Assembly (NCBI RefSeq): GCF_050624435.1
Contig: NC_134537.1
Location: forward strand, 121,013,586-121,077,585
Reading direction: 5' to 3'
From: Tenrec ecaudatus
Lineage: Eukaryota; Chordata; Mammalia; Afrosoricida; Tenrecidae
DNA length: 64,000 bases
The notes below the pieces were generated by a model. It saw only the letters and a list, made by a program, of their open reading frames with translations. It ran no database searches and was not told the DNA's origin. Below, piece after piece: positions 11,518 through 22,689 of this stretch. Made by a program: the position numbers and the translations under genes. Numbering within the stretch: position 1 is the stretch's first letter; each line of letters begins with the position of its first letter.

Positions 11518-13485
11518 GTCATCAGTCTTGACATTGAAAACAAATTTCAGGTAGAATTTCATGTTGCTTCTTTAAGGTAGTTTCAACAATGATAAAAAAA
11601 TCAGTATTTTAAATTTAATAAATACATATTCAGTATTTTCCGTTTTATTTGATATTAAAACTATAGAATATAAATTATATTTCAAATGGACTCTAAATTC
11701 AGTTACTATACCATTAACATAAATGTGCAAATGTTTACTTTGCCCATTGCTTCTAATGTCCACATTCTCAAAGATGCAATTATATTTTGGTTCATGTCAG
11801 CAACTTGGAATGCTCTGCATTGAAAGCAACTAGTTTACTAAAAACATTTGGTGTGTGTTTTCTCTGGGAGTAAATAGATATTTCTTTAGGGAATTCAGAA
11901 ATCATTTGAAAACAGTTCAAAATCTGTTAATATCCTATTTTGGTTTTATTTTACCCCTCATCCCTAATAAATATTTCACATTTACTACTGTGATTATGGC
12001 TGTGATATCTGTGATATAAAGAAAACATATAAACATAAAATGATGGTTAGACTTCCAGTTTAAAATGTAACTTTCATGCTTTGTAAGAATAACTTCTTTC
12101 CCCATTAGTCAATAATTTAGTTTTTTTAAACATTAAGCCCATATTCAGCAACAATAATTTCAAATTCTTTCAAATATAGACAATTAAACATCTCTATGTT
12201 CTTTGCTTTGATGTTCCCTTAAAATATGTGTGGTTTAAAAGGAATAAAAAAGATCAGATCAAATGAGGAAGTACCACGTGAAATTTTATACTGAACATGT
12301 AATTCTATTTTAATATTTACATTGACAAAGTTCTGTAATAAAAATTAACATGTCACTTTAAAATATGAACCCACTTGAAAGTAAATATTACATCTCCAAA
12401 TAGTTCTTCTATCCACCTGCTGTAGCTTTGCCACCTTAAAACACATAGATGACTGTTTGTTTGCTGAAGAACAGACTGGGAAAGTCCCTGTAGAGAATAC
12501 CCCACTAGTACAAATTGTGATTGTGCCTGAATACTCAGGTGATTAACCTCCAGGACCCACATGCACGGCGCCTGTATCAAGCCATCTAAACAGAGTGTAT
12601 CTTCCCCTCTGAGATTCATGCTATGAATCAGAGCACATGCAAATGTATATACTTTAAATGAGGAAGATCAGCATGAAAACATGTGTAAATATTGCTTACC
12701 AGGGTGGAAAGTTGAAATGCTTTATTCTTTCATTGCTAGATACTCTTTCCACCCAACAGAACACTATTATTTATACGCAGCTGCTGTGTACATAAAATAT
12801 AAAAGAGACAGGAATAATATAAAGCTGATAATCATCCATGAATAATAATCATTTACTCATTCAAAATGGTATTAAATAATAATCATTAATTTTTTAGAAG
12901 TTTGAAACCAAATGAAGTATGAGATTCCTGGGCTTAAATTAAACAGTGTGGAAGAAGAGAGAAGCATCTAACCACATAACTTCAATGTGATGTGACAAGA
13001 TCAATAACAGAGCCGCATATCAGATGCAAGGGAAGTAGTTAGTTTTGCTTTAATGACTCCGGGAGGTGGAAGAAGACATTTAAACTGGGGATGGAAAAAA
13101 AGGCTCAGGTGAGGTAAAGAGAGTTGGACACACTTCAGAATAAATAGCATGTTCTCGCCACAAAAATAGCGGTATTTGATTGATTGACTCTACATGGTGA
13201 GAACATGGGAGTTGAGGTTACCTAGACTAGTGTAAGCTTGATGAGCAATTGGATCATGGAGGGACAAGGATATCATATTGTCTGTGAAATGGGAAAATGT
13301 CATTCTGAGAGCAGACCAAAACAAAACAAAAAAGAAATGGGAAAATGTGTCAGTCTGGATACAGGATATGGGGACTAGAAACAATTCCAGGTATTTTCAG
13401 CAGGCACTTAGGACACAGTACAGCACACTGGAGGCTACGAGGATCTGAGATTAGAACAGATTTGATTTGTTCTATGGGGAAGACA
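10966..13485. other. No gene recognised; includes a (GT)n tract
   Basis: This is AT-rich sequence without a recognisable family. The only clear structure is the dinucleotide repeat at 11481-11514. An 88-codon frame at 12353-12619 (minus) shows no motif. Confidence 0.4.
11481..11514. repeat. (GT)17 microsatellite
   Basis: This is an uninterrupted run of GT dinucleotides, so it is likely polymorphic. Confidence 0.97.
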
Positions 13486-13984
13486 CTGATCCAAATTCTC
13501 CCTTGCAAGGCTGGCTAGACCAGAGGATGAACACTGGTGCAGATAGGAGCGGGAGGCACAGGGAATCCAGGGCAGATGATCCCTCCAGGACCAGGGATGT
13601 GAGTGGTGATACTGAGAGGGTAGAGGGAGAGTGGGTTGGAAAGAGAGAACCGATTACAAGGATCCACATGTGACCTCCTCCCTGGGGGACAGACAACAGA
13701 AAAGGGGGTGAAGGAAGACATCAGACAGGGCAAGATATGACAAAATAATAATTTATAAATTATCAAGGGCTCATGAGGGAGGGGGCAGCAGGAAGGGAGG
13801 GGAAAATAAGAGGAGTTGATGCCAAGGGCTTAAGTGGAGAGCAAATGTTTTGAAAATGATGAGGGCAAAGAATGTACAGATGTGCTTTACATAATTGATA
13901 TATGTATGGATTGTGATAAGAGTTGTATGAATCCCTAAAAAAACTTTAAAAAAATAAAAATAAAACTGATGAGAGGACAAACAA
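13486..13984 (+). mobile_element. L1 LINE 3' end, 5'-truncated
   Basis: This copy starts in the distal 3' UTR ('ctggctagaccagagg') and contains the conserved polypurine stretch near 13777-13800. It ends with 'gtgataagagttgtatga' and an A-rich tail mixed with 'ataaaactgatgag'. No ORF2 sequence is present. Confidence 0.9.
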
Positions 13985-14024
13985 AGTTGTACGAGTCCCC
14001 AATAAAATGATTTTTTTAAAAAGA
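13985..14024 (+). mobile_element. Second copy of the L1 terminal ~35 bp
   Basis: 'gttgtacgagtccccaataa' plus 'aatgattttttt' repeats the extreme 3' end of this L1 family directly after the first tail. It carries the more canonical polyadenylation signal AATAAA. Confidence 0.75.
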
Positions 14025-15278
14025 AAACAATACAGAATAAAATAATAAAAACAGGATCTCTGTGGCCATCGTATTTGGGCTGTGATGAAAATAAAGAAGA
14101 TGCCACCCTGGTTTCCCAATTCCCAGTAGCCTACAGAATGGCCACTGACTGGCCGCAGGAGGAACACTACCCATTTCCAAAAGCACATTGCCAGCAACAT
14201 CATCCAGCTCCTAAGGAAGGATCAACTCTGTTCACGTCTGCTTTCCAAAGTTCTCAAAAGTGGATCACATCCAGAACGCTAGCGCCAAAGAAGTCTGGAA
14301 AGTGTAACTTTCAGCTTTCCAATATTTCCAAATAGCAAATTGGTCTAAGTGAGGCTGGGAGAGCCAACACAGAGTGTACATCAGAAACACTTTCAGGAAT
14401 TTGAAGTAAAAGTTTTAAAATTCATATTTGCAATGTTTAATTATCTTGTGTCTAGTCAACATAGAAAAAAATGAGTATTGCAGCAAGGATATACATTAGA
14501 GAAGAAAATATCTGCCTGCACATTTCAGACTTGAGTGGCTACTCACGATATGGAGATTCACTGTTAGGACAAGGAAAAAATGAGAAGCCATCTTATGTTT
14601 AATTGGGAAAGCTAATGAAAGGAGATTCTGAAAGAATGCTGGAGGAGGAAAAGAAGGCCTCTTGGCACACAAAGAATAATAATTCATTTCAGCCCTGGGA
14701 AATGTATGGTGAAAAGAAAGTTATAAATTAGAAATAGAAATTTTAGGGAGTCGTGAATTTAGATTTGTAGCCAGAATGTGACATGGTTACTTAAAAAGGC
14801 AAAGACGGGGAGGAATTGAGTAAATATGGGGCGGCAGATGCCATACTGTGCAAGAATTAATGTTTTTTTCACCGTGGATAGTAGATTCTTTAAAGCAATC
14901 CATTGAGGAAAGGCACAGGCTATGCTGCACGTCCGTGAAAGCTGGTACATGGGAGCATCCAAATAAAAGCTCACTGCCCTCAAGTTGATGGTGTTGTGGG
15001 TTACACATTAGGGTGTTCACCCCAAGATCAGCAATTCCTAAGGATCATCAACATCTTTCACAGATAGAAATGTCAGCTGGAGGGGAATGTCAGTCTAGAA
15101 AAAACTGTATCATATATCACTTGTTGACCATTGTTTTGCTTCTCAAACCACTAAAATAACTTTTAATCAATAGTTAGAACTTGTGGGTAGCTTAATATCA
15201 GGGAGCAAGTGTACTGGATGGAGATAAAATGAAGGAAAAACTACTGTAAATATATGCACATACATTCTGTCCTATTTG
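14025..15278. other. No feature recognised
   Basis: This is about 1.25 kb without a nameable repeat. An 86-codon frame at 14075-14335 (plus) has no domain and no flanking splice evidence that I trust. Confidence 0.4.
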
Positions 15279-16690
15279 TTGTCATTAAGTGCCATCGAGT
15301 TGGTGGTTCAAATCATAGCACCCCTGCGTACAACAGAATGAAATAATACTTGGTTTTCCATCATCATTAAAATTGCTTCTGTTTGAGCGCATCGTTCCAG
15401 CCACTACATATTATGGAAAGTTTTTCTCTCTCACTGGTCTTTTACTTTACAAGCATGATCTCATTCTCCAGGGATTTCTTCTCCCCTGACAATACCCTCA
15501 AGTACTTGAGGCCATGTCTTCCCATCCATACGTCCTCAGGCATTCTCACTGGACTTCTTCCAACACAAATTGATTTATTCTTCCATCAGATTACATATGT
15601 TTGTTACAGACATTCATGAGGCCAATGTTGGTTCCTCCGGAAGACCCTCATACTTTCAATATTCTTTGCTAACATGGGGTTAAAATGCGTCAATGCTTCT
15701 TCGTTCTTTCTTACGCATCCTCCAGCTGTCACAGTCATCTCCTCTAAGCTACGTCTTTCTTCTTTAACACTGTAATTGTTAGGAGCTAATTAGTCCAATA
15801 AAATCTGCCATCTTATTTCTTGACTGCTGCTTCCATGTTGACTGTGGCTTTAAAACGAAATCCTTCAATATTTTGATCTTTTCTCCATTTGCGATGATGT
15901 TGTTTACTAGTGCAGTCATGAGATTTTCTTTATTTCTTTGCATTGAATAGTGATTCATGCTTTGAATTTCATCAGCAAATGCTCCAAGCCCTCTAGACTT
16001 TTACTAAGCAAGTTTGTGACATCTCTATATCACAAGCTTTAATAAGTGTTCCTTGACTCTTGATGCCACATTTTTCATCTTATACTCCAGTTTTTTTTTA
16101 AGATTATTTGTCAGTATCCAAACTTGGCACAAAATTTTACTGATTTTAAACAATCTTCTTGTGTTTGAATGACTGTTTTTTGGTCTATAGACAATTTCCA
16201 CATGAGCATACTTAAGTGTTCAGAAATTCTCATTCATCACAGTGTTATCCATAGTAAGTTATGATTCACACAGTGGAAAGCCTTTGCAATATCAATAAAA
16301 CACAAGTAAATATATTTTGTGGTATTTTCTAGGTTCAGCCAAGAATTCTTTGAAATCAGCAGTGATATGCTTCTTTCCACATCCTCTTCTGAATCTGGCT
16401 TATATTTCTTACAGTTCCTTGTTGATGTATTACTACATTATGTTTGAATTATCTTCAGCAAAATTTTACCTGCATGTGATATTAAGAATAATATTCTATA
16501 ATTTGCATATTTTGCTGGGTCACCTTTCTTTGGAAGGGGAACTACATATGTCTTTGGAAGGAGAAAAAATGTGTATCTCTTTCAGTCAATTGATCATCTA
16601 ACTGTCTTTTAAATTCCTTAGAATAGATTCATGAGTGCTTCTAGAGGTGTATTGGCTTGCTGAAACATTTCAATTGGTATTCCCTAGAAA
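15279..16690 (-). mobile_element. RTE LINE (RTE1-like), 3' part of a nearly full-length copy
   Basis: Read on the minus strand, this is the distal reverse-transcriptase half and 3' end of an RTE-clade LINE. The plus strand opens with the complement of the 3' end ('tgccatcgagttgg'). It proceeds through words shared with the other copies here, such as 'ttcttgactgctgcttccatg' and 'cttcagcaaaattttacctg'. Stops and frameshifts are dense. The element is interrupted between about 16690 and 17372. Confidence 0.8.
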
Positions 16691-16856
16691 TTGGATACCC
16701 AAAATTGGAGGATAAAGGCATGAAGTGATTGGCTTACAAACTTTCATAGGTCGGGCCACATATTCACAGGATTATAGGATTAATGTGTAGGTATTACTTA
16801 ATTAAATTGTAAGGCTCAAGAATTATGTACAGGTGCTAAATTGGCAAGGGGTGGAT
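16691..16856 (+). mobile_element. Segment preceding the LTR, possibly an internal-region remnant
   Basis: These 166 bp belong neither to the RTE nor to the LTR repeat unit. They end in a purine-rich stretch (GGCAAGGGGTGGA) immediately before the LTR start TGAG, the position a polypurine tract holds in front of a 3' LTR. The flanking RTE breaks in the word 'ccct' on both sides (near 16684-16690 and 17372-17375). This could be a 5'-truncated element consisting of an internal scrap plus a 3' LTR. It could also be unrelated filler. Confidence 0.3.
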
Positions 16857-17371
16857 TGAGATAGCTAAAGTTTATTGTGCCAACCTTGCTGATAAACACT
16901 TGTGGGGTTAATTCAAGGGTGGAGAGATAAATGGCTCAGTCAGCCTGGCCTTTCTAATTCTCTGGTCTCTTGCTTTGTGCTGGCCGGACCAGGATGCAGC
17001 TGCCTTAGCCAGTTCCCTGCTTCACCTGGCAAGGCTCACTTCCTGCAAGACATCCCTGAGGAGAAGCACATGGACCTCCCCCGATGCAGCCCTGGGTGCT
17101 GGATCACCCGTGTGGAGACCCCTGCCAGCACTGAGATGCTTACACACTCACTGATTCAGCTTTCCTCCTGCAGTAGTTGTCATTGTGTGTGTTTTGTGAG
17201 ATGGAGGACTTTGTGGATTGGTGTTGGACATATGGGCTAATGTTGAACTTGTGGGCTTGGGCAGCACTGGGTTGGGATTTTTCTTGATGTGCACTTACCC
17301 TTTATATAAAACTCTCTCTTATACATATGAGATTCTGTGGATTTGTTTATCTAATATACCCAACTAACACA
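16857..17371 (+). mobile_element. LTR, MaLR/ERVL-like, subfamily A
   Basis: This 515-bp unit runs from TGAGATAG to CTAACACA and is the same length as the copy at 62580-63094, with colinear similarity throughout. Near the 3' end it has TATATAAA (17303-17310), which by comparison with MLT1 LTRs sits near the polyadenylation region. It interrupts the RTE copy and is therefore younger. No clear 5-bp duplication is seen at the LTR edges; the flanks suggest a larger insertion starting near 16690. Confidence 0.7.
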
Positions 17372-18181
17372 CCCTCAAATCCTGGGACTTCAGTGTATCT
17401 TGGATATTGTCTTTGAATTCCATTGGTTCTTGATCACACACTACCTCTTGAGATGGTTGATTATTTGAGCAGTGGTTCTAAATATTTTTACCATCTTGTT
17501 TGGATTCTTCCCTTCTTATCCAAATTTCCTCCCGTTCGCTCAGCTTGAGATATGTTGAATGTGTTCTTTCCTTTTGGTTTTATAATTCCAAGTCTTTTCA
17601 CATTTCACTTTGAAATGTTCTGCCTAGTTGTTTTTTTTTTTACTTAATCCTTTCTTCCATTTGCTTTAGCTAATTTATGCTCAAGAGCAAGCATCAGAAT
17701 TTCTTCAGGCATTTGCTTTGGTCTGCATGATGACTTTGATTTCATCCCATAGCTCTTGTGGTCCTTGATGATTAGGTTCACTGAGTAAAATCTGTATTTG
17801 TGATGGTCTCTAAATTCAGATGGGATATGCTCAAGGTCATATTTGGTGCCTATGAACTTGTTTTAACTTTAAACTGAACTTGTATAGGAACAATTAATGA
17901 TTTGCTCCACAGTTGCCTATGACTCTTGTTTTGGCTGAAATGATTGAGCCTCCCTTTTGTATTTTCCCACGGATGTAGTATACACTGATTTCTGTGTAAA
18001 CCATCTGGTGAGGCACACAGCTTTGTCACCATTTATGTTCTGAAACATGGCAGTTGTAATGAAGGAGTCGTGGGTCTTGCAAAATCCTATCAGGAGTTTT
18101 CCAGCTTCAGCAGCTATTTCCAACAGGTACTGGTCAACCCCAAGATATCTGAAGTCACGTGGGTTCATTTGGTTCCTCCCA
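17372..18181 (-). mobile_element. RTE LINE (RTE1-like), 5' part with endonuclease remains
   Basis: This continues the RTE interrupted at about 16690. On the minus strand, residues such as SPDGLHRNQ (in 17850-18032) and GFCKTHDSF (in 17917-18168) match the RTE endonuclease region, where intact elements have a TSPDG.HRNQIDYI-like string. Coding capacity is lost through stops and indels. Confidence 0.75.
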
Positions 18182-18540
18182 ATTATGCCATAAGACTTCT
18201 AGATGCACTTTACTTCCAAAAACTGCAATTAGATTAAATGCTGTTTCCTAAAACTCTAATCATCACGCCCCTGAATGCACTGTACTGAAGGTTGATTTGC
18301 TGTTCCATATGGCCCTCCAGCTAGTTTAGGGCAAACAATTCATATAATATACAAGAGATGGGTATACTAATGAAGAACCTTAAGGATTGGTCCAAAATCC
18401 ATTACTGCTTTTGGAAATGTGTTCCTTTAATTTTGTGCTTGTTTGTTTTATGTTAGGACATCTATGAGGAATTATATTTGCTCATTTGATAGCACATATC
18501 TTAGATATATTTTAAGTTAAAGTGGAAAAGAAAACTTTGC
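18182..18540. other. No feature recognised
   Basis: AT-rich spacer between the RTE and the mariner remnant. I see nothing specific. Confidence 0.4.
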
Positions 18541-18670
18541 TTCAAAAAGTTCAGGGAAACTTTTAATTAAAAAGATAAATTATGAATTGTATTTCTCAAT
18601 ATAAGTTCCATCCAACTCCAAAATTTTTTGTAAGTGATGATACCATTTACTACCTCCTTGAAAAACTGAG
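18541..18670 (-). mobile_element. Mariner remnant, 3'-terminal part
   Basis: 'caaaaagttcagggaaactt' resembles mariner termini seen in other mammals, and 'tttttgtaagtgatgatacc' with the following words fits a decayed mariner body. It is split from the rest by an L1 whose duplication is AAAACTGAG (18662-18670 and 19110-19118). The call depends on the transposase evidence farther right. Confidence 0.4.
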
Positions 18671-19109
18671 AATCCTTAGGCCTGAGGATGTACACTGGTA
18701 CAGATGATAACTGGAAACACAGGGAATCCAGGAAAGATCACCCCTTCGGGACCAGTGGTGAGAGTGATGATACCTGGAGGGTAGAGGGAAATTGGGGTAG
18801 AAAGGAGGAACCAATCAAAATGGTCTACATATAACCCCCTATCTGGAGGATGGACAACAAAAAAGTGGGTGAAGGGAGACATTGGACAGTTTAAGACATG
18901 ATAAAATAATAATTTATAAATTATCAAGGGTCCATGGGGGGGTGGGGAGGGAGGAGGAAAAACGAAGAGGTGATACCAAGGGCTCAAGTAGAAAGAAAAT
19001 GTTTTGAGCATGATGATGGCAACAAATATACAAATGTGCTAGACACAATAGATGGGTTGTGATAAGAGTTGCACAAGCCCCCAATAAAATGATTTTTTAA
19101 AAGAAAGAT
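18671..19109 (+). mobile_element. L1 LINE 3' end with target duplication
   Basis: This 5'-truncated L1 tail is bounded by AAAACTGAG at 18662-18670 and 19110-19118. The body holds the distal 3' UTR, a G-rich tract near 18936-18955, AATAAA and a short A-rich tail. It interrupts the mariner remnant. Confidence 0.85.
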
Positions 19110-19339
19110 AAAACTGAGTGCCATAGGGATTTAATACTGCCAATTTAGTCTTTTTACATTATTAATTCAATAAAGTAGGTGCCACTTACAGTTATTTTAA
19201 GGCTAAATAGAAAAAGAAAAAATCCAGAAGGAGCTGAATTCTGGCTGTAAAGTGAATACCTAATGATTCCCTTGAAAACTCTTAGGAAAGTGCCCGGGTG
19301 TGAAGAGATGAGTGAGTAGGATCACGGTGGATAAAGACT
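19110..19339 (-). mobile_element. Probable mariner remnant, middle part
   Basis: This lies between two L1 tails and probably continues the mariner, though I cannot match it residue by residue. It includes the right copy of the AAAACTGAG duplication and ends with AAAGACT, which recurs after the next L1. Confidence 0.35.
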
Positions 19340-19568
19340 TGGACAGTGTGAAATATGACAAAATAATAATATATGGATTATGAAGGGTTCATGAGGGAGG
19401 GGGGAGGGAGGGGGAAAATGAGGAGCTGATATTAAGGGCTCAGGTGGAAGGCAAACGTTTTGAGAATGATGGTGGCGACGGATGTACAAATGTGCTTGAC
19501 ACAATGGATGTATGTACAGATTGTGATAAGAATTGTATGAACCCCAAATGAAAGGATTGTTTTTAAAA
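19340..19568 (+). mobile_element. L1 LINE 3' end, short
   Basis: A copy of about 230 bp with the G-rich tract (19395-19414), the 'gtgataagaattgtatga' terminal words and an A-rich tail. A short AAAGACT duplication (19333-19339 and 19569-19575) flanks it, although tail A's make its exact length uncertain. Confidence 0.8.
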
Positions 19569-20050
19569 AAAGACTGGTAAAGTTGGCCAGAGCAGTTTTC
19601 TATGAAAGTTTTGGATAACAGCCTCAAAAAACTCTCCTAATAAGCAAATGTTAGCATCTTTCTTTGACTCACCAAAAAGGCAATGAAAAAAATGCATGGG
19701 ACATTCTGAAATACTGTTGCCATGACCACTGCTTGTGATGAGTACACTCTTGCTTTGACTGTACCATTTTCACTTCTTGGTAACTCTTGCCAGGATTGTG
19801 CTCTGCCTTCCAGATCATAGCGGTGATGTGTTTCTTCTCCTGTTATGGTTGTTCTAAGAAATGTGTCAGTATCTTGATTTGACTTGCTGACAGCTTCCAA
19901 TGAGAGCTCCGCATTGCTGATTTGGACACAACAGTTCTGACACCCATGTAAGAAATTTTTCTCAACATTAATTTTTCAGTAGGAATTGTGTGAGCAGAAC
20001 CAATTGAGATGTCTCTGGTGTTGGCTATTACTGTTGCTGTTAATCACTTG
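19569..20050 (-). pseudogene. Mariner transposase remnant
   Basis: The minus strand carries a decayed Tc1/mariner transposase. The 87-codon frame at 19637-19900 includes TITGEETHHRYDLEGRAQSW, which corresponds to the conserved 'vTGDETW.y.yDPE...S..W' region around the second catalytic aspartate of mariner enzymes. In this copy the expected D is E and the W after T is H. Farther upstream (about 19900-20050) other frames resemble the DNA-binding half. The element is truncated and frameshifted and cannot make enzyme. A second scrap of the same family lies at 22485-22670. Confidence 0.65.
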
Positions 20051-20164
20051 TCCTCTTCAATTAGGGCACAAAATAAGATTGACTTGAAACTACTGGTAGA
20101 TCCTATTCAGTATATTAGGATGAGTCATTGTAGCTATTAAGGCATGTCGAATCAGAACAAATAT

Positions 20165-20900
20165 TCCCCAGGCCTGTGTCATCCTCACAATTGTTACCAG
20201 GTTTGAGTCTATTTTCGGCAGCCCCTCTGTCAATCTATCTCAGGAAGGGTCTTCCTCATTTTACAGATGATCTGCTTTACCAAGCAGGCTGTTCTTGCCA
20301 GGGCCTGGTCCTTCCGATGACATGAATAAAGTGTGTGAGACAAAATGACAAAATGTCTCACTATCTGCTCTCCTAACAGCAATCTTGTTGTACTTCTTCT
20401 CAGTTGGATTTGCTTGTTCTTCTCGCAGTCAAGGGTAATTTCACTATTCTGCACCAACATAATAGTTTAAAGGCATATTTTCCTGTCTTCTTTACAGTTT
20501 TCAATTTTTACATGTATATGTGATGACTGAAAATATTACGACTAGAGTAAAGTACACCCTCGTTCTGAAAGTAACCTCTTTGTTCTTTAACCCTGTAAGA
20601 GATCTTGTACAACAGAGTTGCCCAATACAACATGCTCATTGATTTCTTGACTGTTGCTTCCATGTGTGATAAGTGTGGATCTAAGGAAAGTAAAAACCTT
20701 GACAGCTTCCATCTTTTCTCTGCTTTTCATGTTTTCATTTATTGATGCAGGTCTATAGACTTTTGTTGTCTTCACATTGAGATATAATCCATACTGAGGG
20801 TTGTAGTATTTGAATATCATTAGCAAGTTCTTGGAAAATCCCCTCTGGATTCAGCAAACAGGGTTGTCCAATTCACATATTACGGGTTATATAACAATTT
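20165..20900 (-). mobile_element. RTE LINE fragment
   Basis: The plus strand opens with the complement of the RTE 3' region ('gtgtcatcctcacaattgtt'). The 79-codon minus frame 20587-20826 contains YGLYLNVKTTKVYRPASI and QEINEHVVLGNS, colinear with the post-catalytic part of RTE reverse transcriptase. It is 5'-truncated and decayed. An unrelated-looking stretch at 20330-20570 may reflect an internal insertion. Confidence 0.7.
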
Positions 20901-21387
20901 ACTATGAATTTATCTTGTTAAAATATTGAAATCCATGCAAAGTTTTCCTAATAAAAATTTCTTTGATTTTTTTTGGAAACTGATAACATGGAATGTTACT
21001 GTATAGATATAAATTAACAGAACTCTATATATACTCATATAGGTGGGGAGCCGGGGCACTTCCGCCACTTGCCTATCAGTTTATCATACTGTGGTGGCTT
21101 GTGTGCTGTCATTCTGGAAGCAAAGTTGCTGGTACTTCAAATGCAAGCAGGCACACCCAAAATAAACAAGTTTTAGCAGAGTTTAAGAACAGACAATGAA
21201 GGATGGTAAATCATATACCCTGAAGCTGAACAGGGAATAGTATCAGAGCCTAAATTGTGAGATTCTGGTTTCCAACAGGCTATGGATTTCAGGGAAAGCC
21301 CAAGATTTATTTGTGAAATCTATGCACAAAATCAGCGCCCAGTAATTTCCCTTTACCCATAATACTGCTTGCAGCTGGCCTTCTCAA
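20901..21387. other. No feature recognised
   Basis: About 490 bp with no repeat I can name. Confidence 0.4.
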
Positions 21388-21510
21388 GACCCATGGTGGC
21401 ACAGTAGATTAGGTACAAGTTGAGTTTCTCACCACAAGTATAGCACGTCAAGCTTTCTTTTCCAGTAAAGAATTACAGTCTTGGAAACCCTAAGGAGAGG
21501 TTCCATTTCT
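21388..21510 (+). mobile_element. AfroSINE-type tRNA-derived SINE, partial
   Basis: The order 'atggtggcacagtagatta' then 'agaattacagtcttggaaa' then 'ccctaaggagagg' follows the afrotherian SINE body: tRNA-like head, then the 'aaagatttacagccttggaaac' core. The 3' tail is missing. Confidence 0.65.
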
Positions 21511-21734
21511 TACTACAAGGTTTTCAAACCACCTAGCATGAAAGGGATGCAGGTAAATCACTAGCCGTGCATCAGCGCGGCAGGGAGGGGTCCCTGGGCC
21601 AGCTGGAGCAGCACTGACTATTGGCGCTCACCTGGGCCACTTTCTCTTCTCCGGACAAGTCCATGTTGCTCCATATAGCCTCTGTGTTCCACTTTGCTTT
21701 TCTTGTCCTCGAGCTTGGCTAATAACTGTTTTAA

Positions 21735-22385
21735 AAAATAACAATAAAAAATCTATAAAGGAAACTAGTAAGTGTTGGTGACAGTATGAAGATACAAGAG
21801 CACACATGCATGGAACATGGGCATGTAAAATGATGGCATCCCAGTGGGAAACAGTTTGAGAGTTCCTTTAAAATTTAAAATTGAAAATTATCATAGGACC
21901 CAGGAGCTACACTCCTAGTTATATATCTCAAATAATGGAAAACAACAACTCAGAGAGACCCATGTTTATTAATGATAACTGAGTATTTTTCATAATAGTC
22001 AAAAGATGAAAGTAGTCCAAATTCCATCAACTGCTGAATGGATAATCAAAATGTGGTATTTTGACAAAATGGAGTTATGATTAAACTTGAATGCATACCA
22101 AACATGGGTGAACAATGAAAAGATTATTGGTAAAATAAGCCAGACATCAAACAACAAATATAAGCACGGCTATTTATATGAAATATCTGTAGTAGGCAAA
22201 TTCAATATAATAAGACTAATTTTTACCAGAGGATGAAGGGCATAGTGACTGGGGAGTTAAAGATATACAGAATTTCCTGATTGGTCCAGAATAGTGAATG
22301 TGCTTCCCAAGGTACTAAAAATGTGAGGGGAAAATGGGATGATTTATACACCAAAATATTTGATAGAATGTTCAGTAATTTATCA
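21735..22385 (+). mobile_element. Old L1 (L1M-type) 3' part
   Basis: This copy is colinear with the end of ORF2 and the 3' UTR of ancient mammalian L1. Matching words include 'gaatggataatcaaaatgtgg', 'aaaataagccagacatcaaa', 'atatgaaatatctgtag' and 'accagaggatga'. It is far more diverged than the lineage-specific L1 copies and belongs to an older layer. Confidence 0.65.
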
Positions 22386-22484
22386 ACATCCAAAGTATAG
22401 AATGACAATTTAGGCTAATAATCTTTTCAGTGTCTACATTAGAATACCAACTGGCTCCTTATAAACAATTTCCTGGGTCAAATT

Positions 22485-22670
22485 ATCAGCAGATGTTATC
22501 ATTGCTCTTTGACCCACCAAAAAATGCATTAAGCGTTCAAAAAACTGTTACCATGACCATCGCTTGTGATGAGGACAGGCTTGCTTTGACTGTACCATTT
22601 TCACTTCTTGGTCACTCTTGCTAGGTTTGTGCTCTGCTTTCCAGGTCACACTGATGAAGCTGTCTTTCAA
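22485..22670 (-). pseudogene. Second mariner transposase scrap
   Basis: This nearly repeats part of 19640-19830: 'ccatgaccatcgcttgtgat', 'gcttgctttgactgtacca' and 'cacttcttggtcactcttg'. It is about 185 bp and truncated on both sides. Confidence 0.6.
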
Positions 22671-22689
22671 CTGTGTTTAAATTCTCAAT

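Noticed and set aside
12353..12619. 88-codon minus frame considered as an exon
   Set aside because: No recognisable motif or supporting splice context, and the length is within chance for the window.
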